Below are positions 1 to 7,110 of a stretch of 64,000 nt of DNA, piece after piece (within the stretch, counting starts at the first letter, position 1; every line of letters starts with the position of its first letter). A program made the position numbers and the translations under genes. Source of the stretch: GCA-002708315 sp963676635 (GTDB lineage: Bacteria; Bacteroidota; Bacteroidia; Bacteroidales; F082); assembly GCA_963676635.1 (NCBI GenBank), contig OY781105.1, forward strand, positions 2,728,001 to 2,792,000, read 5' to 3'. The notes under the pieces were generated by a model, which had not been told where the DNA came from, did no database searches, and was given only the letters and a program-made list of their open reading frames with translations.

Positions 1-1026
1 AATATTTATCATGTCACAGGCTTCATCTTTATGCTTGGCATCTCTGCTAAACTCATTCAAACTACTTATAATATTAGTGCAACGCTTAATACCCTGATCT
101 AATCCATTAAGTAGAATATTAATTTCATTATCTTTTGTATCGATTTTATTTTTATTTAAATATTTTTTCAAAGCAAAAGAAGAACCAGAAATAAAATTAA
201 GAGGGTTATTAATCTCATGAGCAACACCAGCAGAGAGAACACCAAGTGAGGCCATTTTTTCTGATTGTAGTAATTGAGTTTGGGTATCTTTTAATTTCTT
301 TAATGTATTGTTTAATTCAATATTTTGATTGCTGATTGTCTCGTTTTTTTCAGATATTTCCTCATTTGTTGTTAATAGTTCTTCGTTAATGGTTGCAAGT
401 TCCTCAGTTCGTTCCTGCACTTTTAATTCCAGATTCTCGTTCATATTAATAAGGTCTTTTTCAGCTTTTATTTTGTTAACAATTGTCTTAGTTAGATGTC
501 GGTAATAATTGTTTAAGCCAATTCCAAAAACAATGGAAATACATATTATTGAGACATATTGTAACATCCAATGTAAAACATAGTGACTGCCACCTCCAAT
601 TTCAAGACGGGGAGAAAATACCTTTAACGATAATAGAACTGATAGAGTTAAGTAGATTGCTAATGTTGCTAATATATATATATAGGAGTATCTTGTTTGT
701 ACCAGTATGGCAACTATCATTATGCCTACAATAACCCAGAAATGTCCTCCTGAAAAGCCAAAATTTACAAGTCCCAACAGGCCAACAATATTAAATAAAG
801 TTGCTGCAATATATATCTTAGCATTAAGACCTATTTTTTTCCTGTAAACAGCAAGAAGATTAGCTGCGATATAAATCAATGTTTGATAAATAAAAAGCAC
901 GCTCCACCCATAATCAATATTTCGAATAACTAAAGCTAAATAAACAGGAATCATGCTTATTACTGCTATTAAAATAATTTGGTTTATTATCTGTGTCTTT
1001 ATTTTTCTTAATTCTGTGGTTACCAT
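1..1026 (-). CDS. Membrane sensor histidine kinase (3' end beyond window)
   Basis: The reading frame is open on the minus strand from ATG at 1026 to the left edge, so the 3' end is missing. About 150 N-terminal residues form several hydrophobic helices (a roughly six-helix membrane sensor). A coiled coil rich in Glu, Asn and Gln follows, about residues 185-255. The phospho-acceptor box is SAGVAHEINNPLN with His270, typical of HisKA kinases of the ATP-binding GHKL class. The ATPase domain would lie off the left edge, and no receiver domain can be seen. The kinase presumably autophosphorylates and passes phosphate to an unseen partner. No periplasmic domain of useful size separates the helices, so the signal may be sensed within the membrane. 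The ligand is unknown. The family call is firm because the H box is intact and in frame. Confidence 0.85.
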   Translation of the reverse strand, partial: MVTTELRKIKTQIINQIILIAVISMIPVYLALVIRNIDYGWSVLFIYQTLIYIAANLLAVYRKKIGLNAKIYIAATLFNIVGLLGLVNFGFSGGHFWVIVGIMIVAILVQTRYSYIYILATLAIYLTLSVLLSLKVFSPRLEIGGGSHYVLHWMLQYVSIICISIVFGIGLNNYYRHLTKTIVNKIKAEKDLINMNENLELKVQERTEELATINEELLTTNEEISEKNETISNQNIELNNTLKKLKDTQTQLLQSEKMASLGVLSAGVAHEINNPLNFISGSSFALKKYLNKNKIDTKDNEINILLNGLDQGIKRCTNIISSLNEFSRDAKHKDEACDMINI

Positions 1027-1290
1027 AATAAGCCTTGTTAAAGAATCAAAGATTTAGAAATAGATAAAATACTTATCTTGATAATCGATATTATCATTTT
1101 TTGCACAACAGTCCCTAATGGTAAAAACCATGTTTTAAGAATATTTATAAAACTATCCAAATTCCTTCCCGTACTAATATTCTAACTTCCACGAGTACTG
1201 TAAAGTTATAATAAAATTCATACGATTAATAATTCTTTGTAAAATATTATTGAAGAATTAAGTTCTGTCACTATTTTTGGGATGATTTAA

Positions 1291-2211
1291 TTAATGACTA
1301 ACAATTCTGTTTTTGTCATCATTACGGTGGTATTCCGGCTGAATATTGCTATGATGAATACCTCTTTCGCTGAGAATATTCTCAATTTGGGTAAGAGTAT
1401 TCTGAAAATTACTTAACATGAGATCTTCATTAAAATCAACATGAGCCTCAAAAATTGTTTCTTTATCATTAAGCTGCCATATATGTACATGATGTATATT
1501 ATCAACATCTTCCAATCCGGATATCTTGTTGCAAATACTATCCATATCAATATCTTTTGGTGTAAATTGCATAAGTATTTTAACTGATTCAGCAAGTAAT
1601 GAATAACTTGAATATATCAGATAAACAGCAATAACAACCGAAAGGATACTGTCGATTCTGTATATACCAAAAAACTTCATTAATAGTCCGCCAATTAATA
1701 CAGCAACAGAAGTTAGTACATCCGTCAGAAGGTGCAGGTAAGCTGATCTTACGTTAAGGCTTTCCTTTGAGTCCTTATGAAGCATCAGAACACTCAGGAA
1801 GTTAATTACTATACTGCCAACTGCAAACCAAATAACAATATCGAAGTTAATTTGTTGAGGGTTAAGCATCCTCTTTACACCTTCAATAATCAGAAACACT
1901 GCAATTCCGATAAGAGTGGCTGAGTTAATCAGAGCCGATAAAATCTCTGCACGTTTAAGCCCGTATGTTTGCTTTTCTGTGGGTTTTCTTGTGGCTATTC
2001 TGTTTGTAATATATGAAAGCAATAAGGAGATAACATCACTAAAATTATGGAGTGCATCACTAAGAAGAGCTACACTACCTGAAATTAAGCCGCCAACAAT
2101 CTGTCCTACAGTAATAAATACATTGAGCAAAATAGTAATGCCCATATTTTTACCACTTACGTGATGATGACTGTGTTTGTGACTATTGTGCTGTGAGTGA
2201 TTTTCTTGCAT
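1291..2211 (-). CDS. Cation diffusion facilitator (CDF) metal exporter
   Basis: This is an inner-membrane proton-coupled exporter of divalent metal, most likely Zn2+ or Co2+/Cd2+. The 306-residue length is normal for the CzcD/ZitB branch. A His-rich cytosolic N-terminus (residues 4-17, many HSH-type triplets) precedes six predicted transmembrane segments. The transport-site motifs are visible: SDALHNFSD in TM2 (HxxxD) and HLLTDVLTS in TM5 (HxxxD). A cytosolic ferredoxin-like C-terminal domain contains HVHIWQL and EAHVDF. It starts 7 bp after a small DUF5808 gene on the same strand, so the two are probably co-transcribed. The family is certain; the metal is inferred from the HxxxD pairs, which favour zinc. 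Confidence 0.93.
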   Translation of the reverse strand: MQENHSQHNSHKHSHHHVSGKNMGITILLNVFITVGQIVGGLISGSVALLSDALHNFSDVISLLLSYITNRIATRKPTEKQTYGLKRAEILSALINSATLIGIAVFLIIEGVKRMLNPQQINFDIVIWFAVGSIVINFLSVLMLHKDSKESLNVRSAYLHLLTDVLTSVAVLIGGLLMKFFGIYRIDSILSVVIAVYLIYSSYSLLAESVKILMQFTPKDIDMDSICNKISGLEDVDNIHHVHIWQLNDKETIFEAHVDFNEDLMLSNFQNTLTQIENILSERGIHHSNIQPEYHRNDDKNRIVSH

Positions 2212-2218
2212 ATGAGAA

Positions 2219-2425
2219 TTAGTGAATCAGGTATCTGCTAATGATAACAATAGCTGTTACCAGTATTATGAGTAAGTAAGTTCCTGGTCTGGCGAAATTA
2301 ATTGTCCAACCAAGAAATCTGTTACGTTTAGGGACAACAATTCGTTTGTCTGTAGGATTGAAATAGAAGATTAACAACTTGTAATTATCAGGATTGTTAA
2401 TATCTCTATCAAAATTGGTATCCAT
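2219..2425 (-). CDS. Small DUF5808-like membrane protein
   Basis: This 68-residue protein has a polar N-terminus with a phenylalanine/tyrosine-rich NPTDKR segment. It continues with FLGWTINFARPGTYL, which matches the G-W-T-x-N-F-x-R-P core I know from DUF5808 proteins, and ends in one hydrophobic helix of about 18 residues (residues 49-67). It is probably a single-pass inner-membrane protein of unknown function. The stop codon is 7 bp before the CDF exporter start, suggesting a two-gene transcript. A terminator for the preceding lipoprotein gene lies just upstream of its start. DUF5808 assignment is by motif memory and not by a search. Confidence 0.7.
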   Translation of the reverse strand: MDTNFDRDINNPDNYKLLIFYFNPTDKRIVVPKRNRFLGWTINFARPGTYLLIILVTAIVIISRYLIH

Positions 2426-2444
2426 TGTTTTTATTTGTAAAAGT

Positions 2445-2472
2445 AAAAAAAAAGGCCGACACTAAGCCGGCC
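2445..2472 (-). terminator. Rho-independent terminator of the lipoprotein gene
   Basis: A GGCCG stem (2454-2458) pairs with CGGCC (2468-2472) and is followed, on the minus strand, by a run of nine T. It lies 22 bp after the stop of the lipoprotein at 2495-3022 and 20 bp before the start of the DUF5808 gene, so it separates the two transcripts. Confidence 0.75.
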
Positions 2473-2494
2473 ATCTAAATTATAAAGGTTATCA

Positions 2495-3022
2495 CTATTT
2501 AACAAAATGCATTGTAATAGTGTAATCTTCAACTCCTAAACCAAAATCTTCACTAATCTGAGTAACAACAATAAAATTATTGTCATCAAGTGTTGAAACA
2601 CTCCCGTTTGTTGGAAAGTCAAATGCATCACTTAGGATAATTGTCTGCCCGTCATCACTTAATTCCCATGATCCACCATCATATTGCTGGTCCTCACCCA
2701 CGTCACAATGGTCTGTTCCTGTATCAATTGTAACAGTTTGGTCAGTGTTAAAGATATAAAGATCATCTTTATCACAATCGTCAATAAAGCTATAAGAACC
2801 AATTCCCGGAATAGTAATTGATTCAAACAGATCGTTTACAACAAAGCCTGGAAACATCTCTAATCCGGGGTTTATTTCCATACTAGTAAGTGTCCAGGAA
2901 TGTGCTGTTAAATAATCAGCCGGAGTTTTTACTTCATCATTCTCATCATCTTTTTTACAAGCTGAAAATGTAACTAACAATGCCATAGTAAGCATTGATA
3001 AAATCATAATAGGTTTCTTCAT
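2495..3022 (-). CDS. Lipocalin-like lipoprotein, function unknown
   Basis: This 175-residue protein begins with a lipoprotein signal peptide (KKPIMILSMLTMALLVTFSACKK; lipidated Cys in TFSAC at about residue 21). An acidic linker DDENDEVKTP follows. The rest resembles the Bacteroidetes lipocalin-like or META-like domain. It contains YLTAHSWTLTSMEI, a middle DDCDKDDLYIFNTDQTVTIDTG segment and a GSWELSDDGQTI strand pair. These fit a small beta-barrel on the periplasmic or cell-surface side of a membrane. Asp and Glu after the Cys could act as a sorting signal, but I cannot tell which membrane. Nothing indicates a substrate. A terminator follows immediately. Confidence 0.75.
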   Translation of the reverse strand: MKKPIMILSMLTMALLVTFSACKKDDENDEVKTPADYLTAHSWTLTSMEINPGLEMFPGFVVNDLFESITIPGIGSYSFIDDCDKDDLYIFNTDQTVTIDTGTDHCDVGEDQQYDGGSWELSDDGQTIILSDAFDFPTNGSVSTLDDNNFIVVTQISEDFGLGVEDYTITMHFVK

Positions 3023-3093
3023 AATTATTGTGTTTTGTTTAAAGAATGGCTAAAATAGTAATAAATAGCATAGGCCGTATGTTTGTAAAATAA

Positions 3094-3160
3094 TAAGCTT
3101 CTACACATTTTAGTTAATTTTATAGTGACAAACAATTAATAACTAAAATATAGAAGCTTA
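3094..3160 (+). repeat. Long imperfect inverted repeat ending at the transposase start codon
   Basis: TAAGCTTCTA (3094-3103) is the exact reverse complement of TAGAAGCTTA (3151-3160). An inner arm ATTTTAGTT (3107-3115) pairs exactly with AACTAAAAT (3141-3149). The 19 paired positions enclose a 25-nt loop. The last base of the outer arm is the A of the transposase ATG, so a transcript reading in would present the start codon at the foot of the hairpin. It is probably part of the non-coding end of the IS110 element. Confidence 0.8.
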
Positions 3161-4236
3161 TGAATGCCAAAGTTAACAAAATTAGTTTTGCCGGAACAAA
3201 CATTTATATTGGAATAGATGTTCATTTAAAGAGTTGGAAAGTAACAATTATGGTTGATAATATTACTTATAAATCATTTTCAATGGATCCTGATGTTCAG
3301 ATATTAGTTAAACATCTTGAACAAAACTTTCCTGAAGGTAATTATTTCTCAGCATACGAGGCAGGGTTTAGCGGATTCCATTTACATAGGGAACTAATTC
3401 TCTGTGGTATAAACAATATAGTAGTAAACCCAGCAGATATTCCAACAACTGATAAAGAAAACAGACAAAAGGAAGATAAACGAGACAGTAGAAAGATAGC
3501 TCGCTCATTACGAAATGGAGAACTCATAGGTATCTATATTCCTGGTCGTGAAATCGAAGAGTTGCGAGGATTGGTCAGATATAGAAAACGATTAGTTGAG
3601 GACATATCCAGACAAAAAATTAGAATAAAATCTTTTTTACGTTATCATGGTATTAAGATACCCAACGAGCATAGGTCAGGATCACAGCACTGGTCGGCTA
3701 GATTTACAAATTGGTTGAATAACATAGAAATGAGTACTGCTTATGGTTCTGAAGTTATTTCATATTCTGTTAAAACTGTAAGTTTTTTACGCAAACAGTT
3801 ATTGGATGTAAACAAGTTGTTGAAAGAGATAGCACAACAAGAACCCTATGCAAATCAGATGTCTCTTCTGCGAAGTATACCAGGAGTAGGTCTTGTAGTT
3901 GCATTTACACTTTTAACAGAAATTGTAGATATAAACAGGTTTAAAAATCTTGATAGATTATGTTCTTTTGTGGGATTAATTCCAACAACAAACTCAAGTG
4001 GAGAAAGAGAAAAAACTGGCAACATAACATACAGAAGCAACCAATCATTACGAGGAGTTTTGTTTGAAAGCGCATGGATAGCAATTAGGTATGATCCAGT
4101 ATTGGCAAGTACATACCATAAGTTGTGTAAGAGAATGAACGGTAACAAAGCCATAGTAAAAATAACAAAGAAACTGCTTAGTAGAATACGATTCGTTTTA
4201 AAGAATCAACAAGAATATAAAGTGCTTATGAATTAA
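3160..4236 (+). CDS. IS110-family transposase (DEDD/Ser recombinase)
   Basis: The 358 residues are full length for the family. The N-terminal RuvC-like domain opens with YIGIDVHLKSWKVTI, whose first Asp is the family's catalytic position. It continues through SAYEAGFSGFHLH and VVNPADIPTTDKENRQK..KRDSRKIAR, the conserved K-x-D-x-x-D-A/S-x-x-I-A region. A coiled-coil middle precedes the C-terminal Tnp domain SIPGVGLVVAFTLLTEI...FVGLIPTTNSSGEREKTGNI, with Ser residues in the region of the catalytic serine. No frameshift or stop is seen, so the enzyme may be active. The ATG at 3160 overlaps the 3' arm of a hairpin. Family known biology: some IS110 elements use a bridge RNA from a non-coding end to choose target and donor DNA. 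Confidence 0.93.
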   Translation: MNAKVNKISFAGTNIYIGIDVHLKSWKVTIMVDNITYKSFSMDPDVQILVKHLEQNFPEGNYFSAYEAGFSGFHLHRELILCGINNIVVNPADIPTTDKENRQKEDKRDSRKIARSLRNGELIGIYIPGREIEELRGLVRYRKRLVEDISRQKIRIKSFLRYHGIKIPNEHRSGSQHWSARFTNWLNNIEMSTAYGSEVISYSVKTVSFLRKQLLDVNKLLKEIAQQEPYANQMSLLRSIPGVGLVVAFTLLTEIVDINRFKNLDRLCSFVGLIPTTNSSGEREKTGNITYRSNQSLRGVLFESAWIAIRYDPVLASTYHKLCKRMNGNKAIVKITKKLLSRIRFVLKNQQEYKVLMN

Positions 4237-4557
4237 TAAAAATCATCAATAATGACTTATCAGTTAAAAGACAGTTACCCAAACCTTGCGATATCAATTG
4301 ATATTCGTTTCCTTTAGGCTGCTGCTTTTATCAATAAATCTCTAAACAAGGCAATGCGGTGCTATTTATCAAGAAAGTATCCGTTTATAGAAGTGTGTTT
4401 TTATTGATGTTGGTTACTGATAAAAAAGAAAATTATGTGAAAAAAATGTGTGAAAGTTTGGAATACAACATAGAAGGTTTGGGCTTTGACCATTATACCT
4501 TACACATTAAATTTTGATCTCCCACATTTCCTATCTTTGCAAAATATTTCTGGAGAT
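4237..4557 (+). other. 321-bp non-coding stretch after the transposase: candidate IS110 RNA region plus meaB promoter
   Basis: The stretch has no credible gene. It holds an 8-bp inverted repeat (4257-4264 with 4416-4423) spanning about 167 nt, and inside it a perfect 14-bp palindrome ATATCAATTGATAT (4291-4304). After 4424 the sequence becomes A-rich, and the meaB promoter occupies 4512-4539. The span between the inverted repeats is similar in size to known bridge RNAs of IS110 elements, but this is a size argument only. Confidence 0.5.
4512..4539 (+). promoter_or_regulatory. Bacteroidetes-type promoter of meaB
   Basis: The -7 element TATCTTTG (4532-4539) fits TAnnTTTG exactly, and a TTTTG lies 15 bp upstream (4512-4516) as a -33 candidate. 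It falls inside the upstream extension of the meaB reading frame from TTG 4486, which rules that extension out and places the start at ATG 4558, preceded by GGAG. Confidence 0.75.
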
Positions 4558-5676
4558 ATGACAGATAAAGAAAACAAAAAAACGGATTCAGCATTATATG
4601 TTCAGGGAGGTATTGAACAACCATCCTCAATAAACCCTGGTCTTGCCGGGAAGTTAAAGAAATTCAGGAAGGGAAGTCTGTCCGTTGATCAAATGTATAA
4701 AGGAATATTGGACTGTGACCGAGGCATGGTAAGCAAAGCAATTACGCTCATTGAAAGCGAATTGAAAGCAGACCAGACACTTGCTCAGGAGCTTATACAA
4801 AAATGTTTGCCTCATTCCGGTGATTCATTGCGAATAGGTATTACAGGGGTTCCAGGTGTTGGCAAAAGTACTTTTATTGAAACATTTGGCCTTAATCTTA
4901 TATCAACTGGAAAGAAAGTTGCTGTTCTTGCTATTGATCCCAGTAGTACACGTACAAAGGGTAGTATACTTGGTGATAAGACAAGAATGGAAGACCTTAG
5001 TGTTAATCCTGATGCCTATATACGGCCTTCTGCCAGTAAGGGGACATTGGGCGGCGTTGCCCGTGCTACACGTGAGGCTATGATAATTTGTGAGGCAGCA
5101 GGTTATGATGTGATATTGATAGAGACTGTAGGTGTTGGTCAGTCGGAGACAGCAGTAGCCCAAATGATTGATTTCTTTTTACTGTTAATGCTAGCCGGGG
5201 GTGGTGATGAGCTACAAGGTATTAAACGTGGTATTATGGAAATGGCTGACCTTATCGTGATTAACAAAGCAGATGGGGATAATGTTAATAAGGCACAAAT
5301 GGCAGCCAGAAACTATAAGAATGCATTACATTTGTTTCCGGCACTTGATAATGGATGGATTCCTGATGTTGTTATTGCTTCTGCTATTAAAAATACAGGT
5401 GTTGATAATGTTTGGAAAAAGATTGAAGAATTTATAACACTGACAAAAGGAAATGGTTATTTTGAAAAGAATCGTCGGGAACAATTAATTGATATACTTG
5501 GTGAGACTATTGAAGACTCATTGAAATCGGATTTTTATAACAATGATATAATAAAATCTCAGCTGTCTGAATTTAAGAAAGAGGTGTTTGGTGATAAAGC
5601 CAATCCATATGAAGTAGCAAGATTATTACTTAACAGTTATTATACATCATTCAAAACTATAATTGATGATAAGTGA
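4558..5676 (+). CDS. meaB: MeaB/ArgK-type GTPase, methylmalonyl-CoA mutase chaperone
   Basis: This G3E-family GTPase protects and reactivates adenosylcobalamin-dependent methylmalonyl-CoA mutase. The 372 residues include the P-loop GVPGVGKS (97-104), the family signature VLAIDPSSTRTKGSILGDKTRM and the motif IRPSASKGTLGGVARATREA. Switch motifs IETVGVGQSE and the guanine-specificity motif VINKADG are also present. The C-terminal dimerisation arm is helical. A frame extending upstream to TTG 4486 is rejected because a promoter lies within it; ATG 4558 has GGAG five bases upstream. No mutase gene is nearby, so the partner is encoded elsewhere. The stop overlaps the next gene by 11 bp. Confidence 0.95.
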   Translation: MTDKENKKTDSALYVQGGIEQPSSINPGLAGKLKKFRKGSLSVDQMYKGILDCDRGMVSKAITLIESELKADQTLAQELIQKCLPHSGDSLRIGITGVPGVGKSTFIETFGLNLISTGKKVAVLAIDPSSTRTKGSILGDKTRMEDLSVNPDAYIRPSASKGTLGGVARATREAMIICEAAGYDVILIETVGVGQSETAVAQMIDFFLLLMLAGGGDELQGIKRGIMEMADLIVINKADGDNVNKAQMAARNYKNALHLFPALDNGWIPDVVIASAIKNTGVDNVWKKIEEFITLTKGNGYFEKNRREQLIDILGETIEDSLKSDFYNNDIIKSQLSEFKKEVFGDKANPYEVARLLLNSYYTSFKTIIDDK

Positions 5677-6313
5677 TGCACGACAATACCCTCATTTTGA
5701 GGAAAGATTAAATGTTATTACGCACGCTTTGGGATTATTACTTAGTATTGCTGCGTTAGTAATTTTGGTTGTGTTTGCCAGTATTAGGGGTGATGCGTGG
5801 CATGTGGTTAGTTTTACAATTTATGGGGCAACATTGGTTATCTTATATCTTGCCTCAACATTGTTTCATAGTGTAAGGAAGCAAAGATTGAGGAATAAGC
5901 TCAACATCTTTGATCATATTTCTATATATTTTCTTATTGCGGGTACTTATACTCCCTTCTTACTGGTAACAATACGCGGACCTTGGGGATGGTCTCTGTT
6001 TGGAGTAATATGGGGTCTTGCAATTGCAGGTATGATTTTTAAAATATTCTATGCAGGAAGATACGATTTGTTATCAGCAATAATATATGTTATCATGGGG
6101 TGGCTTATTATTATTGCACTGAAGCCAATGAACGATAACCTTGGTTCTCAGGGTTTGTGGTGGTTACTTGGTGGTGGAATATCATATTCAATAGGTGTTG
6201 TTTTTTATCTTCTTAACAAGTTACCTTATAATCATGCTATTTTTCATATTTGGGTGTTACTTGGTAGCTTTGCCCATTTTATTGCAGTATTCTTTTTTGT
6301 GCTTAACTGGTAA
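5666..6313 (+). CDS. Hemolysin III / PAQR-family membrane protein
   Basis: This 215-residue inner-membrane protein has seven hydrophobic segments. Conserved PAQR/HlyIII positions are visible: ERLNVITHALG near the N-terminus, LYLASTLFHS with the Ser and His of the family, FDHISIYFLIAGTYTPF in the middle, and HIWVLLGSFAHF near the C-terminus. The Ser/Asp/His set suggests metal-dependent amide hydrolase chemistry, as in ceramidase-like relatives. The bacterial function is not established. The ATG at 5666 overlaps the meaB stop region (the frame also has an upstream TTG that I do not use), so translation is probably coupled to meaB. The link with meaB is positional only. Confidence 0.88.
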   Translation: MISDARQYPHFEERLNVITHALGLLLSIAALVILVVFASIRGDAWHVVSFTIYGATLVILYLASTLFHSVRKQRLRNKLNIFDHISIYFLIAGTYTPFLLVTIRGPWGWSLFGVIWGLAIAGMIFKIFYAGRYDLLSAIIYVIMGWLIIIALKPMNDNLGSQGLWWLLGGGISYSIGVVFYLLNKLPYNHAIFHIWVLLGSFAHFIAVFFFVLNW

Positions 6314-6371
6314 ATGAAAGTTTAAGTACTCCTTATATTATATAGTATAAAAACAGAACAACAGATTCGAC

Positions 6372-6989
6372 TCAGATGTCGATGTTCCTTTTCATAATAT
6401 CATAATGCTTTGTCCCCTTTTCAGTAGCAATGCTAATTAAAAAGCTATCAAACATCTGCATAAATACTGTAGCGAAGGAAAAGTCTTCCGGTGGAAAATT
6501 ACCCGGATCATGCAGGTCAAGCAATCTGCTTATATACCTCCTTGCAACCAGTTCAATGCTAACATCATTACGATATAGTCCTTCTTGTATACCTTTTTCA
6601 AGGTTGATTTGTATTTTATCGAAAATAAAATCAATGCGTTTTTGCATATGATCAGAAAATATTTCAGGATATTTTTCCTGATAGCCATGCGTAATTGAAG
6701 GAGAAAGGTTATAAAAATTGCCTGCTATTTCTTTACTGACAATAAGAAGAATTTCAATTGCATCATAGTTGTCGTTAAAATCATTATCAGTAAAAATATC
6801 TTCAAATTCTCTTCTCTCATGCTCTAGGAGCAGTGTTACCAAATCTTCATCATTATTAAAATGGTGATTAAGGTCATTTGATGAGAAATCTGGGTTATTA
6901 TGCAGCATTGATAACCCTATTGTATTGATTCCCTCTTTATTGGCAAGAGCTCGAATTTCCGCTATAAGTTCCTTTATATCTTTTGTCAT
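6372..6989 (-). CDS. TetR-like transcriptional regulator with divergent DNA-binding domain
   Basis: This all-helical protein of 205 residues has TetR-family length and layout. An N-terminal three-helix segment (about 1-50) ends in LNHHFNNDEDLVTLLLEHERREF, which fits the YxHFxxKxxL motif at the end of the TetR helix-turn-helix. A ligand-binding-like helical body follows, including a segment of long amphipathic helices (residues 100-150). The first two helices lack the usual TR..Il.aA..lF pattern and read IKELIAEIRALANKEGINTIGLSML, so the HTH is degenerate or specialised. It converges on the hlyIII gene and has a good -7 element at 7018-7025. The regulated genes are unknown. Confidence 0.65.
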   Translation of the reverse strand: MTKDIKELIAEIRALANKEGINTIGLSMLHNNPDFSSNDLNHHFNNDEDLVTLLLEHERREFEDIFTDNDFNDNYDAIEILLIVSKEIAGNFYNLSPSITHGYQEKYPEIFSDHMQKRIDFIFDKIQINLEKGIQEGLYRNDVSIELVARRYISRLLDLHDPGNFPPEDFSFATVFMQMFDSFLISIATEKGTKHYDIMKRNIDI

Positions 6990-7017
6990 AGTATTCCTGC
7001 TATGAGGAAATTTTGCA

Positions 7018-7025
7018 CAAAAGTA
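7018..7025 (-). promoter_or_regulatory. -7 promoter element of the TetR-like gene
   Basis: Read on the minus strand the sequence is TACTTTTG, an exact TAnnTTTG match, ending 28 bp before the ATG at 6989. No clear -33 element is visible. Confidence 0.6.
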
Positions 7026-7110
7026 GAAAAATACGCTAATAATAAGAATAACTTATCATTTTTATGAGAAATTAAGCAAAAATTAGTTAAAAGTGGTGAG
7101 CCTTGAAGTG

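Larger units (their letters stand above)
3094..4423 (+). mobile_element. IS110-family insertion element, minimal extent (true ends not resolved)
   Basis: The element contains a full-length IS110-type recombinase. Structured non-coding DNA lies on both sides: the hairpin at 3094-3160 upstream and a downstream segment bracketed by TTATCAGT (4257-4264) and its reverse complement ACTGATAA (4416-4423). IS110 elements usually lack terminal inverted repeats and long target duplications, so the ends cannot be read off the sequence. The limits given are only the outermost structures I can see. The element sits between a lipoprotein gene and meaB and appears not to interrupt a coding region. Confidence 0.55.

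Noticed and set aside
672..690. TA dinucleotide run
   Set aside because: It is part of the sensor kinase coding frame and too short to be informative.
1079..1094. GATAAT/ATTATC small hairpin upstream of the sensor kinase
   Set aside because: A 6-bp stem with a 4-nt loop in AT-rich DNA is likely by chance.
4291..4304. 14-bp palindrome ATATCAATTGATAT as a stand-alone operator
   Set aside because: It lies inside the IS110 downstream flank and is more simply part of that structured region; not listed separately.
4486..4557. N-terminal extension of meaB from TTG
   Set aside because: An exact -7 promoter element lies within it and ATG 4558 has a good ribosome-binding site.
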